A stretch of DNA of 64,000 nucleotides from Yinghuangia seranimata (GCF_029953285.1 NZ_JASAOI010000005.1:62001-126000), one strand, 5' to 3'; positions 35,771-44,389 are shown, counted from the first letter of the stretch. Notes: generated by a model not told the origin, from the sequence alone. Translations and numbers: made by a program.

Positions 35771-37821
35771 GCGCCATGGGACGAGACGGAACCCGCCCGG
35801 GCGTGGCCGGCGCCCCGGCCGCCGCGCCGGGGCACCGCAACCGCCCGACCACCACGATCTCCGACGCCGCCGCGGCACCGGCCGGCCCGTCGGGGCCGCG
35901 CCCCGGCCGGGCGGGACCACCGGGCCGGGCACCGGGCGACGAGGCGGACGAGCGGACGGCCGCCACGCTGCCGGGCGGGGCCTCGTGCGGGGGCAACCCG
36001 GACGAGCAGACCGGCGGACACGCGGCGGTACGCACCGAGACGCCGGTCAGCGAGCCGGCGGGACGTCCCGGCGGCGCGTGGGAGAACCATCGGACGGGGC
36101 GGCCCTCGGCCGACGGGCCCGACGGGCTCCCCGCTCTGGACACGTGCCCGAGCTGCGGCATCGCACCCCAGCCCGGCCACCTGTACTGCGAGGGCTGCGG
36201 CTACGACCTGCGCGGCGGCCCGCCCCCGCCGGTGGCCGAACGCGCTCCGAGGCGGGGCGGGTTCGGGGCGGTGGCCGCACGGAGCTGCCCGACGTGCGGG
36301 ACGCCCGCGCAGCGCAACGTGTTCTGCGAAACGTGCGGCACCGACCTGCGCGCGCTCCCGGCGCCGGCGCCACCGCCGCCCGCCGGGGCGGTGTGCGAAC
36401 GGTGCGGGACGGCGACGGTCGGGGCCGACGGGTTCTGCGAGCAGTGCGGCCGGCCGTCGCGGGGCGCGGACCCGCGTGCGCTCTCGGCGCCGGCGTCGCC
36501 CGCCGGGGCGGTGTGCAGCCACTGCGGCACCGCGACCGTCGGCGAGGACGGATTCTGCGAGTCGTGCGGCCGCGAGTGGCGCGGGGGAGGCGAAGGCTAC
36601 GGGGCCGCGGGTGAGTTCGGGGGACACCCGCTGTCCCCAGGTCAGGGCTGGGCGCAGGCCGGTGCGGCCTATGCCGCGGCTCCGGCCGCGCCGGCCGCCT
36701 ACCCGTCCGCGCCGCCGCAGGCCGCGCCGCGGCGCTCGTCGCGCGAAGGAAGGTTCGCCGTCGCCGTGTGCCGCGCCTGCCGTACCGAAACCATCGGAGC
36801 CGACGGCTTCTGCGAGTCGTGCGGCCGCGAGTACAACCCGAGGGATTCCATGGAGACGGACCTGCGCATCGCCGCCGGGGTCAGCGACCGCGGCCTCCGG
36901 CACCGCCGCAACGAGGACGCCATGGCCGTCCGCGTCGTCGAGGCCGCGCACGCGGGACCCAGCGTGGTCGCCGTCGTCTGCGACGGCGTGTCGTCCTCGC
37001 CGCGCCCCGACGAGGCGTCCGCGACCGCGGTCCGCGCCGCGAGCGCGGCGCTCGCCGACGCGCTGCGCGGCGGAGCCGGCCCCGAAGCCGCCACCCGCGC
37101 GGCCGCCGCGGCGGCCGCGAGCGCGGTCGCCCGGCTGGCCACGCCGTCCGAGGTCGACGCGAACGCGCCCGCGTGCACCTACGTTTCGGCGGTCGTCACG
37201 CCGGACTCGGTCACCGTCGGCTGGGTGGGCGACAGCCGCGCGTACTGGCTGTCCGCCGACGACACGCCGCTCGGCGACCAGGACGCCACCACCCCCGCCC
37301 GCAGCGGCGCCGCGCACCCCGCGCCCGAACCCGACCACCTGCCGGTCCGCATAGCCATGCCGGACACCGACCCGCCCGGCGACGTCGTCTACCCGCCCGC
37401 GACGACGGACGACACGCTGTACGTGCCGACGCCGTCCGCGCTGCTCACCGAGGACGACTCGTGGGCCACCCGCATGGTCGCCTGCGGGCAGATGACCGAG
37501 GCACAGGCGTACGCCGACAGCCGCGCGCACGCGATCGTGTCGTGGCTCGGCGCCGACGCCGGCGAGGTGCGGGCACGCGTGATGACGCTGCGCCCGAACA
37601 CGCCCGGCGCGCTGCTGCTGTGCAGCGACGGCCTGTGGAACTACGTGCAGGCCGCGCAGACGCTGTCCGCGTTCGCACTGCCGCACGGACTCGCGCAGCC
37701 GCTGCGCGCGGCCCGCGCCCTGACCGACTACGCCCTTCAGTCCGGGGGCGCCGACAACATCACCGTGGTCCTCGTCCCCTTCCCGCCCGCCGCCCACGCC
37801 GGGCCGGAACCCAAGGAGTAG
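35767..37821 (+). CDS. PP2C protein phosphatase with five tandem zinc ribbons
   Basis: A 684-aa protein. After a disordered Pro/Gly-rich start come five double-CxxC zinc ribbons, with first/last Cys pairs at 127-144, 174-190, 210-227, 250-267 and 335-352; the last three are near copies (TATVGADGFCE). The PP2C domain (about 368-675) has VSDRGLRHRRNEDAM, VVCDGVSSS, VGDSRAYWL, LLCSDGLW and GGADNITVVLV, so its metal-binding aspartates are present. It would reverse phosphorylation by the upstream kinase. GTG 35767 overlaps the kinase stop; ATG 35776 is the alternative. Confidence 0.88.
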   Translation: MSAMGRDGTRPGVAGAPAAAPGHRNRPTTTISDAAAAPAGPSGPRPGRAGPPGRAPGDEADERTAATLPGGASCGGNPDEQTGGHAAVRTETPVSEPAGRPGGAWENHRTGRPSADGPDGLPALDTCPSCGIAPQPGHLYCEGCGYDLRGGPPPPVAERAPRRGGFGAVAARSCPTCGTPAQRNVFCETCGTDLRALPAPAPPPPAGAVCERCGTATVGADGFCEQCGRPSRGADPRALSAPASPAGAVCSHCGTATVGEDGFCESCGREWRGGGEGYGAAGEFGGHPLSPGQGWAQAGAAYAAAPAAPAAYPSAPPQAAPRRSSREGRFAVAVCRACRTETIGADGFCESCGREYNPRDSMETDLRIAAGVSDRGLRHRRNEDAMAVRVVEAAHAGPSVVAVVCDGVSSSPRPDEASATAVRAASAALADALRGGAGPEAATRAAAAAAASAVARLATPSEVDANAPACTYVSAVVTPDSVTVGWVGDSRAYWLSADDTPLGDQDATTPARSGAAHPAPEPDHLPVRIAMPDTDPPGDVVYPPATTDDTLYVPTPSALLTEDDSWATRMVACGQMTEAQAYADSRAHAIVSWLGADAGEVRARVMTLRPNTPGALLLCSDGLWNYVQAAQTLSAFALPHGLAQPLRAARALTDYALQSGGADNITVVLVPFPPAAHAGPEPKE

Positions 37822-37826
37822 CCGTC

Positions 37827-39167
37827 ATGTCCGCCACCGCACAACCGTCCGGCGCACCGCAGTTCGACGCCGAGGTCTACTACAACCGGTACCTGCCGAT
37901 GGGCGCGCGCGAGGTGCACGCCGTCGCCACGGTCACCGCGACCGGCGCCGGCACCGGGACGCAGGGCGCCGCGCCGGGCACGCGGGCCGCCGAGGTGATC
38001 CTCGTCGACACGTCCGGGTCGATGGACTTCCCGGGGAGCAAGCTGAAGGCCGCCAAGGACGCCACCAAGGCCGCGATCGACACGCTGCGCGAAGGCACGC
38101 TGTTCGCGGTCGTGTCCGGCACCGGCATGGCGACCATGGTCTACCCGGAGACCGAGGGGCTCGTCCCGCTCGACGCGCACACGCGTCGCGAGGCCAAGCG
38201 CGCCGTCGACCGGCTGCGGGCGCGCGGCGGCACGGCGATCGGGCAGTGGCTGCTGCTGGCCCGCCGGTTGCTCGAGCCGTACCCGGACGCGATCCGCCAC
38301 GCGATCCTCCTGACGGACGGCAAGGACGAGAGCGAGACGGCCGCCGCGCTGGCCGCCGCGATCGAGAGCTGCCAGGGCGTGTTCACGTGCGACTGCCGCG
38401 GCGTGGGAACGGACTGGGTCGTCGCGGAGCTGCGCACCGTCGCGTCGGGGCTGCTCGGCAGCCTGGCGATCGTCGCGGAGCCGCACAACCTGGTCGCGGA
38501 CTTCACCGAGATGATGGAGAACGCGATGGGCAAGGCCGTCGCGGACGTCGCGCTCCGGGTGCGGACGCCCGGCAGCGCCCGGGTGAAGTTCGTCAAGCAG
38601 GTGCGGCCGAGCATCGAGGACCTGACGGGGCGGCGTTCGGACACCGGGCCGGCCATGGGGGACTACCCGACGGGTGCGTGGGGCGACGAGAGCCGCGACT
38701 ACCACGTGTGCCTGGAGGTCGAGCCGGGCGACGTGGACGACCCGGTGCGCGTCGCCCTGGTGAGCCTCGTCTCACGGGCCGCCGACGGGACCGAGACGGA
38801 GCTGGCGAGGACCGCGGTGTTCGCGGAGTGGACGGACAACGAGGAGCTGTCCACGAAGATCAACAAAGAGGTCGCGTACTACACGGGGCGTGCCGAGCAG
38901 GCCGTGCTCATCGAGGAGGGCCTCGAGGCGCACCGCAACGGCGACGAGACCGAGGCGACCGCGAAGCTCGGCCGCGCGCTGTCCCTGGCGGAGGAGGCCG
39001 GCGACGAGGTCACCGCCAAGCTCATCGGGCGGGTGGTCGAGGTCGAGCCGGTGACCGGCACGATCCGCATCAAGAAGAAGGTGTCGATCGAGGACGCCAT
39101 GACGCTCGACACGGAGTCGAGGGTCACCTCGCGGACCTCCCGGTTGCGGGCCGGCGGTACGCCGTAG
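37827..39167 (+). CDS. von Willebrand factor A domain protein
   Basis: A 446-aa cytoplasmic VWA protein. The metal-ion adhesion site is complete: DTSGSMD, a Thr in RGGTAIG, and LTDGKDE. A beta-rich region follows (DYHVCLEVEPGDVDDPVRVALVS), and the last 100 residues are helical (AEQAVLIEEGLEAHRNGD). No signal peptide. AAGGAG lies 8 nt before ATG 37827, 5 bp after the phosphatase stop. Together with PP2C and FHA proteins it forms a phospho-signalling set. Confidence 0.88.
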   Translation: MSATAQPSGAPQFDAEVYYNRYLPMGAREVHAVATVTATGAGTGTQGAAPGTRAAEVILVDTSGSMDFPGSKLKAAKDATKAAIDTLREGTLFAVVSGTGMATMVYPETEGLVPLDAHTRREAKRAVDRLRARGGTAIGQWLLLARRLLEPYPDAIRHAILLTDGKDESETAAALAAAIESCQGVFTCDCRGVGTDWVVAELRTVASGLLGSLAIVAEPHNLVADFTEMMENAMGKAVADVALRVRTPGSARVKFVKQVRPSIEDLTGRRSDTGPAMGDYPTGAWGDESRDYHVCLEVEPGDVDDPVRVALVSLVSRAADGTETELARTAVFAEWTDNEELSTKINKEVAYYTGRAEQAVLIEEGLEAHRNGDETEATAKLGRALSLAEEAGDEVTAKLIGRVVEVEPVTGTIRIKKKVSIEDAMTLDTESRVTSRTSRLRAGGTP

Positions 39168-39314
39168 TCTTCCGGGGGTCCGTACCCGGACGAGTTGGTC
39201 TCTCCGCCGGAGTCGGATTCTCCGACGAGCGGGGGAGAACGGACGAGAACCGCACGAAGCCGAAACCGCCCGCGTCGGGCGGGCGTCGTCGACAGGAAGA
39301 CAGGAGGCGCTGAC

Positions 39315-40241
39315 ATGCCGATATGCCCGCGCGGCCACGAATCGATCGCCGACGACTTCTGCGACGAGTGCGGACGGCCGATCGACCACGGCGTCCACGG
39401 CGGCCCGGGCGGTCCGGGCGCCCCGGGCGGCCACGGCGTCGGTCCGGCCGGGGGGACGGGGTACAACGGGGGCTGGTTCTCGCCGACGTCTACCGCGGTC
39501 ACCGAGCACTGTCCGGTGTGCCACACGCCGCGGACGGGGGACTGGCTGTACTGCGAGGCGTGCGGGCACCAGTTCGGGACGCAGGCTCCTGTGTCGGTCC
39601 CGATGGACCCGGGGGAGCAGTTGTTCCGACCGTCGCCGCCGCCGGTGACTCGGGAGGAGGTCGGGCCTCCTCCGATGCGGACCGACGAGCACCTTTTCTC
39701 GGAGCAGCACACGGTGTTCGGGTCGGGGCCGGTTGTCGTTCCTCCGCCTCCGCCTCCGCCTCCGCCTCCGGGGCCGGGGTCGGGGCTGGGCACGGGGCCG
39801 CACCAGTCTTCGCAGCCGACGTATGTGTGGACGCTGGTCGTCCACGCGGACGCCGATTACTTCGGCAGGGTTGTGGGGCAGGGTGGGCCCGACGCGCACA
39901 TGATGCGGTTTCCGCCGTACCACGAGGCGTGGAGCGTGCGGTTGGACGGGGACCGGATGCGGGTCGGCCGACGCCGCGGTACCCCTGATCCGACGGCCGC
40001 GCCGTTGGAGATCGACCTGTCGGGGCCGCCTTCGGATCCGGGGATTTCTCGGTTGCATGCCGTCCTGATGCGGACGCCCGACGGGTCCTGGGCTGTCGTT
40101 GACCCGGGGTCCGCGAACGGGACGACGTTGAACGGGTCCGACCATGCGATCGAGGTCAACGTGCCGGTGGATCTGCACGCGGGGGACCGGATTCATATAG
40201 GGGCTTGGACGACGTTGGAGGTTCGGTTGGTTGTGGTCTGA
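39315..40241 (+). CDS. Zinc-ribbon FHA domain protein
   Basis: A 308-aa protein: an N-terminal zinc ribbon pair (CPRGHESIADDFCDECG; CPVCHTPRTGDWLYCEACG), a Pro/Gly-rich linker with ten consecutive Pro encoded by CCTCCG repeats (about 39740-39770), and a C-terminal FHA domain (MRVGRRR, GISRLHA, DPGSANGTTLNG) that would bind phosphothreonine. It is the likely reader of the PknG-like kinase, functionally analogous to GarA. CAGGAGG lies 7 nt before ATG 39315. A 147-bp gap from the VWA gene leaves room for an own promoter. Confidence 0.88.
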   Translation: MPICPRGHESIADDFCDECGRPIDHGVHGGPGGPGAPGGHGVGPAGGTGYNGGWFSPTSTAVTEHCPVCHTPRTGDWLYCEACGHQFGTQAPVSVPMDPGEQLFRPSPPPVTREEVGPPPMRTDEHLFSEQHTVFGSGPVVVPPPPPPPPPPGPGSGLGTGPHQSSQPTYVWTLVVHADADYFGRVVGQGGPDAHMMRFPPYHEAWSVRLDGDRMRVGRRRGTPDPTAAPLEIDLSGPPSDPGISRLHAVLMRTPDGSWAVVDPGSANGTTLNGSDHAIEVNVPVDLHAGDRIHIGAWTTLEVRLVVV

Positions 40242-40292
40242 CTTCGGTCGGACTGCACCGTTCCTGACCTGGTGCGTTTTCGGTGGCCTGAC

Positions 40293-40442
40293 GCCCCTCC
40301 CGCTTTTGGATTTTCGCGCGGACGGCCCGCGCGTCAAGGCGCGGTGAAGCTCTTTGGACCTGCTGGCCTGTCCCGGGGTTCGGGAGGCGCCTTGACCCGC
40401 GGGCCGTCCGCGCTGAACCACCTCGCACCTGGCGGGAGGGGC
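40293..40442. repeat. 150-bp nested inverted repeat
   Basis: Outer arms of 11 bp (40293-40303 with 40432-40442, perfect) enclose inner arms of 27 bp (40316-40342 with 40387-40413, one mismatch) around a 44-nt centre. It lies 51 bp after the FHA stop. It could act as a large terminator, an RNA structure or a MITE remnant. No target-site duplication or ORF is evident. Confidence 0.75.
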
Positions 40443-40679
40443 GCGGGGTGTGGTGGCTCTTTGGGTTCGCTTGCCCTGCCGGGCTGCGGTTTTGCTTGGG
40501 GTTCCGGGCGGGTTTTGTTGCTGGGGTTCGTTGCGCTGCCGGGGGTCGTTCCAGCGTGGGCCGCGCCTGCCCGACTCGGTCGGGGGCACGGCCTCGACCC
40601 CCCATCACTTTGCCGTCACGTATGCGAATCACCAGAACTCCCTCATTGGGGGGTCTTCGCGTCACACTTGCGTCACCCA
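40443..40679. other. Non-coding stretch before the GH20 gene
   Basis: G/T-rich sequence with an imperfect direct repeat (GGTTTTGCTTGGGGTTCCG at 40488-40506, related sequence at 40511-40532) and three CGTCAC motifs near 40613, 40659 and 40671. No convincing gene on either strand. Confidence 0.5.
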
Positions 40680-40698
40680 TACAGTGGTCTGGACCATT
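40680..40698 (+). promoter_or_regulatory. DasR-like operator (dre) overlapping a -10 box
   Basis: AGTGGTCTGGACCATT (40683-40698) matches 13 of 16 positions of the DasR consensus ACTGGTCTAGACCACT, including the full GGTC and GACC half-sites. A TACAGT -10 candidate (40680-40685) overlaps its left edge. The next gene is a hexosaminidase, a typical DasR target, so GlcNAc-linked repression is expected. Confidence 0.7.
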
Positions 40699-40720
40699 TG
40701 CCGGTTCGGTGGGAGGCTCC

Positions 40721-42409
40721 GTGCGTTCGGTGCGTGCCGTACGAGCCGCGCGGCGGTGTTGCGCGGTTGTCCTTGCGCTCGTCGTCGCCGTCGGGGCCAC
40801 CTCGTGTTCGTCGTCGTCCGATCGCTGGGAGCCCGGCGGTTCGGGGCAGGGCAGCGAGAGCGCGGGGGCCGGGCCGGTGGGGTCGACCGTCGGACCGCCG
40901 TACAAGGAGCAGCCCAGCGTGACTCCCCCCGCCTTCGAAGGCCTCGTTCCCGCACCGTTGCGCGCCGCCCCCGCACCCGGCGTGACCTGGACGCTCGGGC
41001 CCGACACCCGGATCCACACCTCGCCCGGTTCCGCCGAGGCCGCCCGCATCGGCCGCTATCTGGCCGAACTGCTGCGTCCCGCCACCGGGTTCGCCTTGCC
41101 GGTCGAGGAGTCGGACGACCGGTCCGGTATCGCGCTCGTGCTGGACGCCACGGTCGGCGCGGGCGACGTGCCCGGCGACGGGGACGAGGGCTATCGGATG
41201 GAGGTCGCCGCGGGCGGGGTGGTCGTCCGCGCCTCGCACGCGGCCGGGCTGTTCTACGGCGTGCAGTCGCTGCGCCAGGTGCTGCCCGCCCAGATCGAGT
41301 CGGCCACGCGGGTCGACGCGGCCTGGGTCGTCGCCGGGGGGAGCCTGACCGACAAGCCCCGTTATGCGTACCGCGGCCTGTCGCTCGACATCGCCCGGCA
41401 CTTCTTCACGCCCGAGGAGGTGAAGCGGTTCGTCGACGACCTGGCCCGCTACAAGTTCAACCACCTGCATCTGCACCTGACCGACGACCAGGGGTGGCGT
41501 ATCGCGATCGACGGTCGGCCGAAGCTGACCGGCGTCGGCGCGTCCACGCAGGTCGGGGGCGGCAAGGGGGGGTTCTGGACGCAGGACGACTACCGCGTGG
41601 TGGTCGCTTATGCGGCCGACCGCTTCGTGACCGTCGTGCCCGAGATCGACATGCCGGGCCATACGAATGCGGCGCTGGTCGCCTATCCGGAGTTGGGCTG
41701 CGACGGGAAGACCTACAAGCCGTACACGGGTACGCAGGTCGGGTTCAGCTCGCTCTGTGTCGAGAACGAGCAGGTGTACGCGTTCCTCGACGAGGTGGTC
41801 GGCCAGATCGCCGCGCTCACGCCGGGGCCGTATGTGCACATCGGCGGCGACGAGGCGCACACCCTCACGCCCGCGCGGTACAAGGCGTTCATGGCCCGTG
41901 CCCAGAAGATCGTCGAGAAGCACGGCAAGCAGGTCATGGCCTGGCACCAACTCGCGGGCGCCGCACCGGTCGACGGTGCCGTGCTGGAGTACTGGAACTC
42001 GTCGGCCCAGGACGCCTCCGAGGTCGCCGCGGCGGCCAAGGCCGGCGCCAAGGTGGTCATGGCCCCGGCCGATCACGTGTACCTCGACATGGCGTACGCG
42101 GGCGGCGAGAAGCGCGGCGTGACGTGGGCCGGCACGGTCAGCGTGAAGCAGTCCTACCAGTGGGAGCCCTCGACCCACCTGAAGGGTGTCCCCGAGGACG
42201 CCGTCGTCGGCGTCGAGGCCGCGCTGTGGGGCGAGACCATCCGTTCGATGGACGACGCCGAGTACCTCGTCTACCCGCGGCTTCCGGGTGTCGCCGAGGC
42301 CGCCTGGTCGCCCCGCGACGCCCGCGACTGGGACGCCTACCAGCCCCGCCTCGCCAACCAGAAGGCCCGCTGGGACCTCGCCGGCGTCAACTACGCCCGC
42401 CACGACTGA
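40721..42409 (+). CDS. Beta-N-acetylhexosaminidase (GH20) lipoprotein
   Basis: A secreted GH20 enzyme of 562 aa that releases terminal N-acetylglucosamine from chitin or peptidoglycan oligomers. An Arg-rich signal peptide ends in a lipobox-like GATSC. The N-terminal GH20b domain is followed by the TIM barrel: YRGLSLDIARHF, HLHLTDDQGWR, VPEIDMPGH, the catalytic pair in HIGGDEAHT, and a Trp-rich end (VLEYWNSS, ALWGETI, EAAWSP). GTG 40721 is supported by GGGAGG 4 nt upstream. The dre in its promoter ties it to GlcNAc-responsive control by DasR. Confidence 0.93.
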   Translation: MRSVRAVRAARRCCAVVLALVVAVGATSCSSSSDRWEPGGSGQGSESAGAGPVGSTVGPPYKEQPSVTPPAFEGLVPAPLRAAPAPGVTWTLGPDTRIHTSPGSAEAARIGRYLAELLRPATGFALPVEESDDRSGIALVLDATVGAGDVPGDGDEGYRMEVAAGGVVVRASHAAGLFYGVQSLRQVLPAQIESATRVDAAWVVAGGSLTDKPRYAYRGLSLDIARHFFTPEEVKRFVDDLARYKFNHLHLHLTDDQGWRIAIDGRPKLTGVGASTQVGGGKGGFWTQDDYRVVVAYAADRFVTVVPEIDMPGHTNAALVAYPELGCDGKTYKPYTGTQVGFSSLCVENEQVYAFLDEVVGQIAALTPGPYVHIGGDEAHTLTPARYKAFMARAQKIVEKHGKQVMAWHQLAGAAPVDGAVLEYWNSSAQDASEVAAAAKAGAKVVMAPADHVYLDMAYAGGEKRGVTWAGTVSVKQSYQWEPSTHLKGVPEDAVVGVEAALWGETIRSMDDAEYLVYPRLPGVAEAAWSPRDARDWDAYQPRLANQKARWDLAGVNYARHD

Positions 42410-42569
42410 CCGGCCGCCCGTCCGCGGCGCGGTGGGGTGTGGCGCGGCTCGCATTCCCTGCCTGGGACCCGGTCACCGGAACAAACCGGCGAACCGGGCG
42501 GTTCCTGGTCCTGGTGCGTGCCGCGGGTAGGGCGGCGCGCTGGACGACGGAAGAGACGGAGAAGGCAGC

Positions 42570-43280
42570 ATGCGGGTGGAGATCTGGTCCGACGTGTCGT
42601 GCCCGTGGTGCTACGTGGGCAAGGCCCGGTTCGAGCGCGGGCTCGCCGCGTTCGCGCACAAGGACCAGGTCGAGGTGGTGTTCCGGTCGTTCGAGCTCGA
42701 CCCGGAGCGGGCGAAGGGGGACACCGTCCAGGTCCTGCCGATGCTCGCCCGCAAGTACGGCATGAGCCTGGAGCAGGCCCGCCAGGCCGAGGCCCGGGTT
42801 GCGGCGAACGCGGAGGACGCCGGGCTGGCGTACCTGACCGAGGGCCGCGACCACGGCAACACCTTCGACATCCACCGGGTGCTGCACTTCGCCGCGACCA
42901 AGGACCGGCAGGACGCCCTGATCGACCTGGTGTACCGGGCCAACTTCGCCGAGGAGCGGTCGGTCTTCGACGACGAGTACCTGGTCGAGCTGGCGGTCCG
43001 GGCCGGCCTCGACGAGGCCGAGGTGCGGGCGGTGCTCGCGGACGAGTCGGCTTTCGCCGCCGAGGTGCGGGCCGACGAGCGCGAGGCGGCCGAACTCGGC
43101 GCGACCGGCGTGCCGTTCTTCGTCCTCGACCGCAAGTACGGCGTCTCCGGCGGCCAGCCCGCCGAGGTCTTCACGCAGGCCCTGGAGCAGGCCTGGGGCG
43201 ACCGCACGCCGGTGCTGAACGTGGTCGGCGAGGCCCCCGACGGCGCGGTCTGCGGCCCGGACGGCTGCGAGATCCCCTGA
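42570..43280 (+). CDS. DsbA family oxidoreductase (FrnE-like)
   Basis: A 236-aa thioredoxin-fold protein with active site CPWC (WSDVSCPWCYVGK), a helical insert, and cis-Pro loop TGVPFFVLDRKYGVSG. It lacks a signal peptide, so it is a cytoplasmic FrnE-type thiol oxidoreductase or isomerase rather than a periplasmic DsbA. Two further Cys lie at the C-terminus (CGPDGC). ATG 42570 follows GAGAAGGCAGC. Monocistronic with a hairpin downstream. Confidence 0.9.
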   Translation: MRVEIWSDVSCPWCYVGKARFERGLAAFAHKDQVEVVFRSFELDPERAKGDTVQVLPMLARKYGMSLEQARQAEARVAANAEDAGLAYLTEGRDHGNTFDIHRVLHFAATKDRQDALIDLVYRANFAEERSVFDDEYLVELAVRAGLDEAEVRAVLADESAFAAEVRADEREAAELGATGVPFFVLDRKYGVSGGQPAEVFTQALEQAWGDRTPVLNVVGEAPDGAVCGPDGCEIP

Positions 43281-43323
43281 CGGAGGCATGCCCGGGGTAC
43301 GGGACGGCGCATGCGCCTGGGCG

Positions 43324-43344
43324 GACGGCGCGCGGCGCGCCGTC
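43324..43344 (+). terminator. Hairpin terminator after the DsbA-like gene
   Basis: GACGGCGC pairs with GCGCCGTC around a short GC loop, 44 bp after the stop codon. Confidence 0.5.
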
Positions 43345-43411
43345 GACCACCCTGTCCCCCCGTTCCCGAGTGGCGGCGGAACCGGTGGTGACCTGACCGT
43401 CGTGCGACGGT

Positions 43412-43525
43412 TCAGCGGCGGTACCCGCACAAGGTGCACTTCCACTTTTTGTTCGGTGGATAGTTCTCGCGGACGAGGTTGTGCGGACCGTTGTTGTTCC
43501 TCGGGCACCTGCTGTCGTCACCCAC
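43412..43525 (-). CDS. Putative 37-aa zinc-binding microprotein
   Basis: A 37-codon frame starting at GTG 43525, with CAGGGA about 8 nt upstream. The product is unlike the Ala/Arg-rich shadows of this genome: Asn-, Lys- and Trp-rich, with ordered potential metal ligands C7, H15, C30 and C33 (KWKCTLCGYRR end). This half zinc-ribbon plan is seen in some very short actinomycete proteins. Nothing else in the 392-bp gap accounts for it. Function unknown; it might bind nucleic acid or a partner protein. Confidence 0.5.
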   Translation of the reverse strand: MGDDSRCPRNNNGPHNLVRENYPPNKKWKCTLCGYRR

Positions 43526-43580
43526 ATGGTTGTCCCTGTCCCCGCACGCGGGCGCGAAACCCGCGAGGCGGGCACAACCA

Positions 43581-43612
43581 CGCCCCGGCGCGTTCCGGAA
43601 CGCGCCGGGGCG
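43581..43612. terminator. Perfect 32-bp palindrome
   Basis: Sixteen bases starting CGCCCCGGCGCG are followed directly by their reverse complement with no loop. Smaller hairpins flank it (43547-43565, 6-bp stem; 43627-43650, 7-bp stem). It sits between the microprotein and MarR genes, which diverge, so it may be a terminator for read-through or a DNA structure. Confidence 0.5.
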
Positions 43613-43672
43613 CGCCGCGCCTGTGTGGGCGCCCCTACCGGAAGGCGCCCCCGCGCCGCGTAATCTGACGGC

Positions 43673-44281
43673 GTGCCAGACCCCGCCGCCACCCGCCCCG
43701 GCCCGCCCACCCCGCCCCCCGACCCGGACGTTCCCGCCGGTCGGGGCGCCTCGGACGGCCCCGACGGTGTGGACTTCCTGTCCTTCGTCGACTTCGCCGT
43801 ACGCCGCGCCGCCGCCCGCCAGCCCGGTATCGACACCCATGCGCTGCGCATGGTGCTGCTGCTCAACCGCGTCTCCAACGTCGTCACGTACGACATGGAG
43901 TCGGCGGTCCACCGCCCGCACGGCTGGACGTGGTCGGGCTTCCGGCTGCTGAACGTGCTCTGGCTGGCCGGCCCCACCGAGGGCAAGCGCATCGCCGAGA
44001 TGTCCGGCATGAGCCGCGCCGCGATCTCCAGCCTGGCCAACACGCTGGAGAAGCAGGGCCTGGTGGCACGCGAGCCGTCCGCGCACGACGGCCGTGCGGT
44101 GACGCTGCGCCTGACCGCGCAGGGCGAGGCGGCCCTGGCCGACACGTACCGCGAGCAGAACGCCCGCGAGCGCCGCTGGGCGGACGCCCTGACGCCGGAC
44201 GAGCGCGAGACGCTGACGGCTCTGCTGGGGAAGATCGCCCAGCATGCGGCGACCCGCGACTGGGTCCGCCGCCGGGACTGA
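43673..44281 (+). CDS. MarR family transcriptional regulator
   Basis: A 202-aa regulator: about 35 Pro-rich N-terminal residues, then the MarR winged helix (WSGFRLLNVLWLAGPTEGKRIAEMSGMSRAAISSLANTLEKQGLVAREPSAHDGRAV as positions 88-145). It starts at GTG 43673; a TAATCT -10 candidate at 43661-43666 would make the transcript leaderless. It lies 108 bp ahead of the DGPF/ECF42 pair and may regulate it or itself. Confidence 0.88.
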   Translation: MPDPAATRPGPPTPPPDPDVPAGRGASDGPDGVDFLSFVDFAVRRAAARQPGIDTHALRMVLLLNRVSNVVTYDMESAVHRPHGWTWSGFRLLNVLWLAGPTEGKRIAEMSGMSRAAISSLANTLEKQGLVAREPSAHDGRAVTLRLTAQGEAALADTYREQNARERRWADALTPDERETLTALLGKIAQHAATRDWVRRRD

Positions 44282-44389
44282 GAAAAAACTTTCGGGGAAT
44301 TCGCCGAGGGCATGTCGAAATCCCGGCGCCGGCTTCTACCTACCCGTGAGAGCGCCAGGGAGGCGCCGCACACGACGAAGGAGACCGCC

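Noticed and set aside
36768-37826. Upstream extension of the VWA gene through the PP2C gene
   Set aside because: Out-of-frame Arg-rich shadow; ATG 37827 has a good ribosome site and a family-like start.
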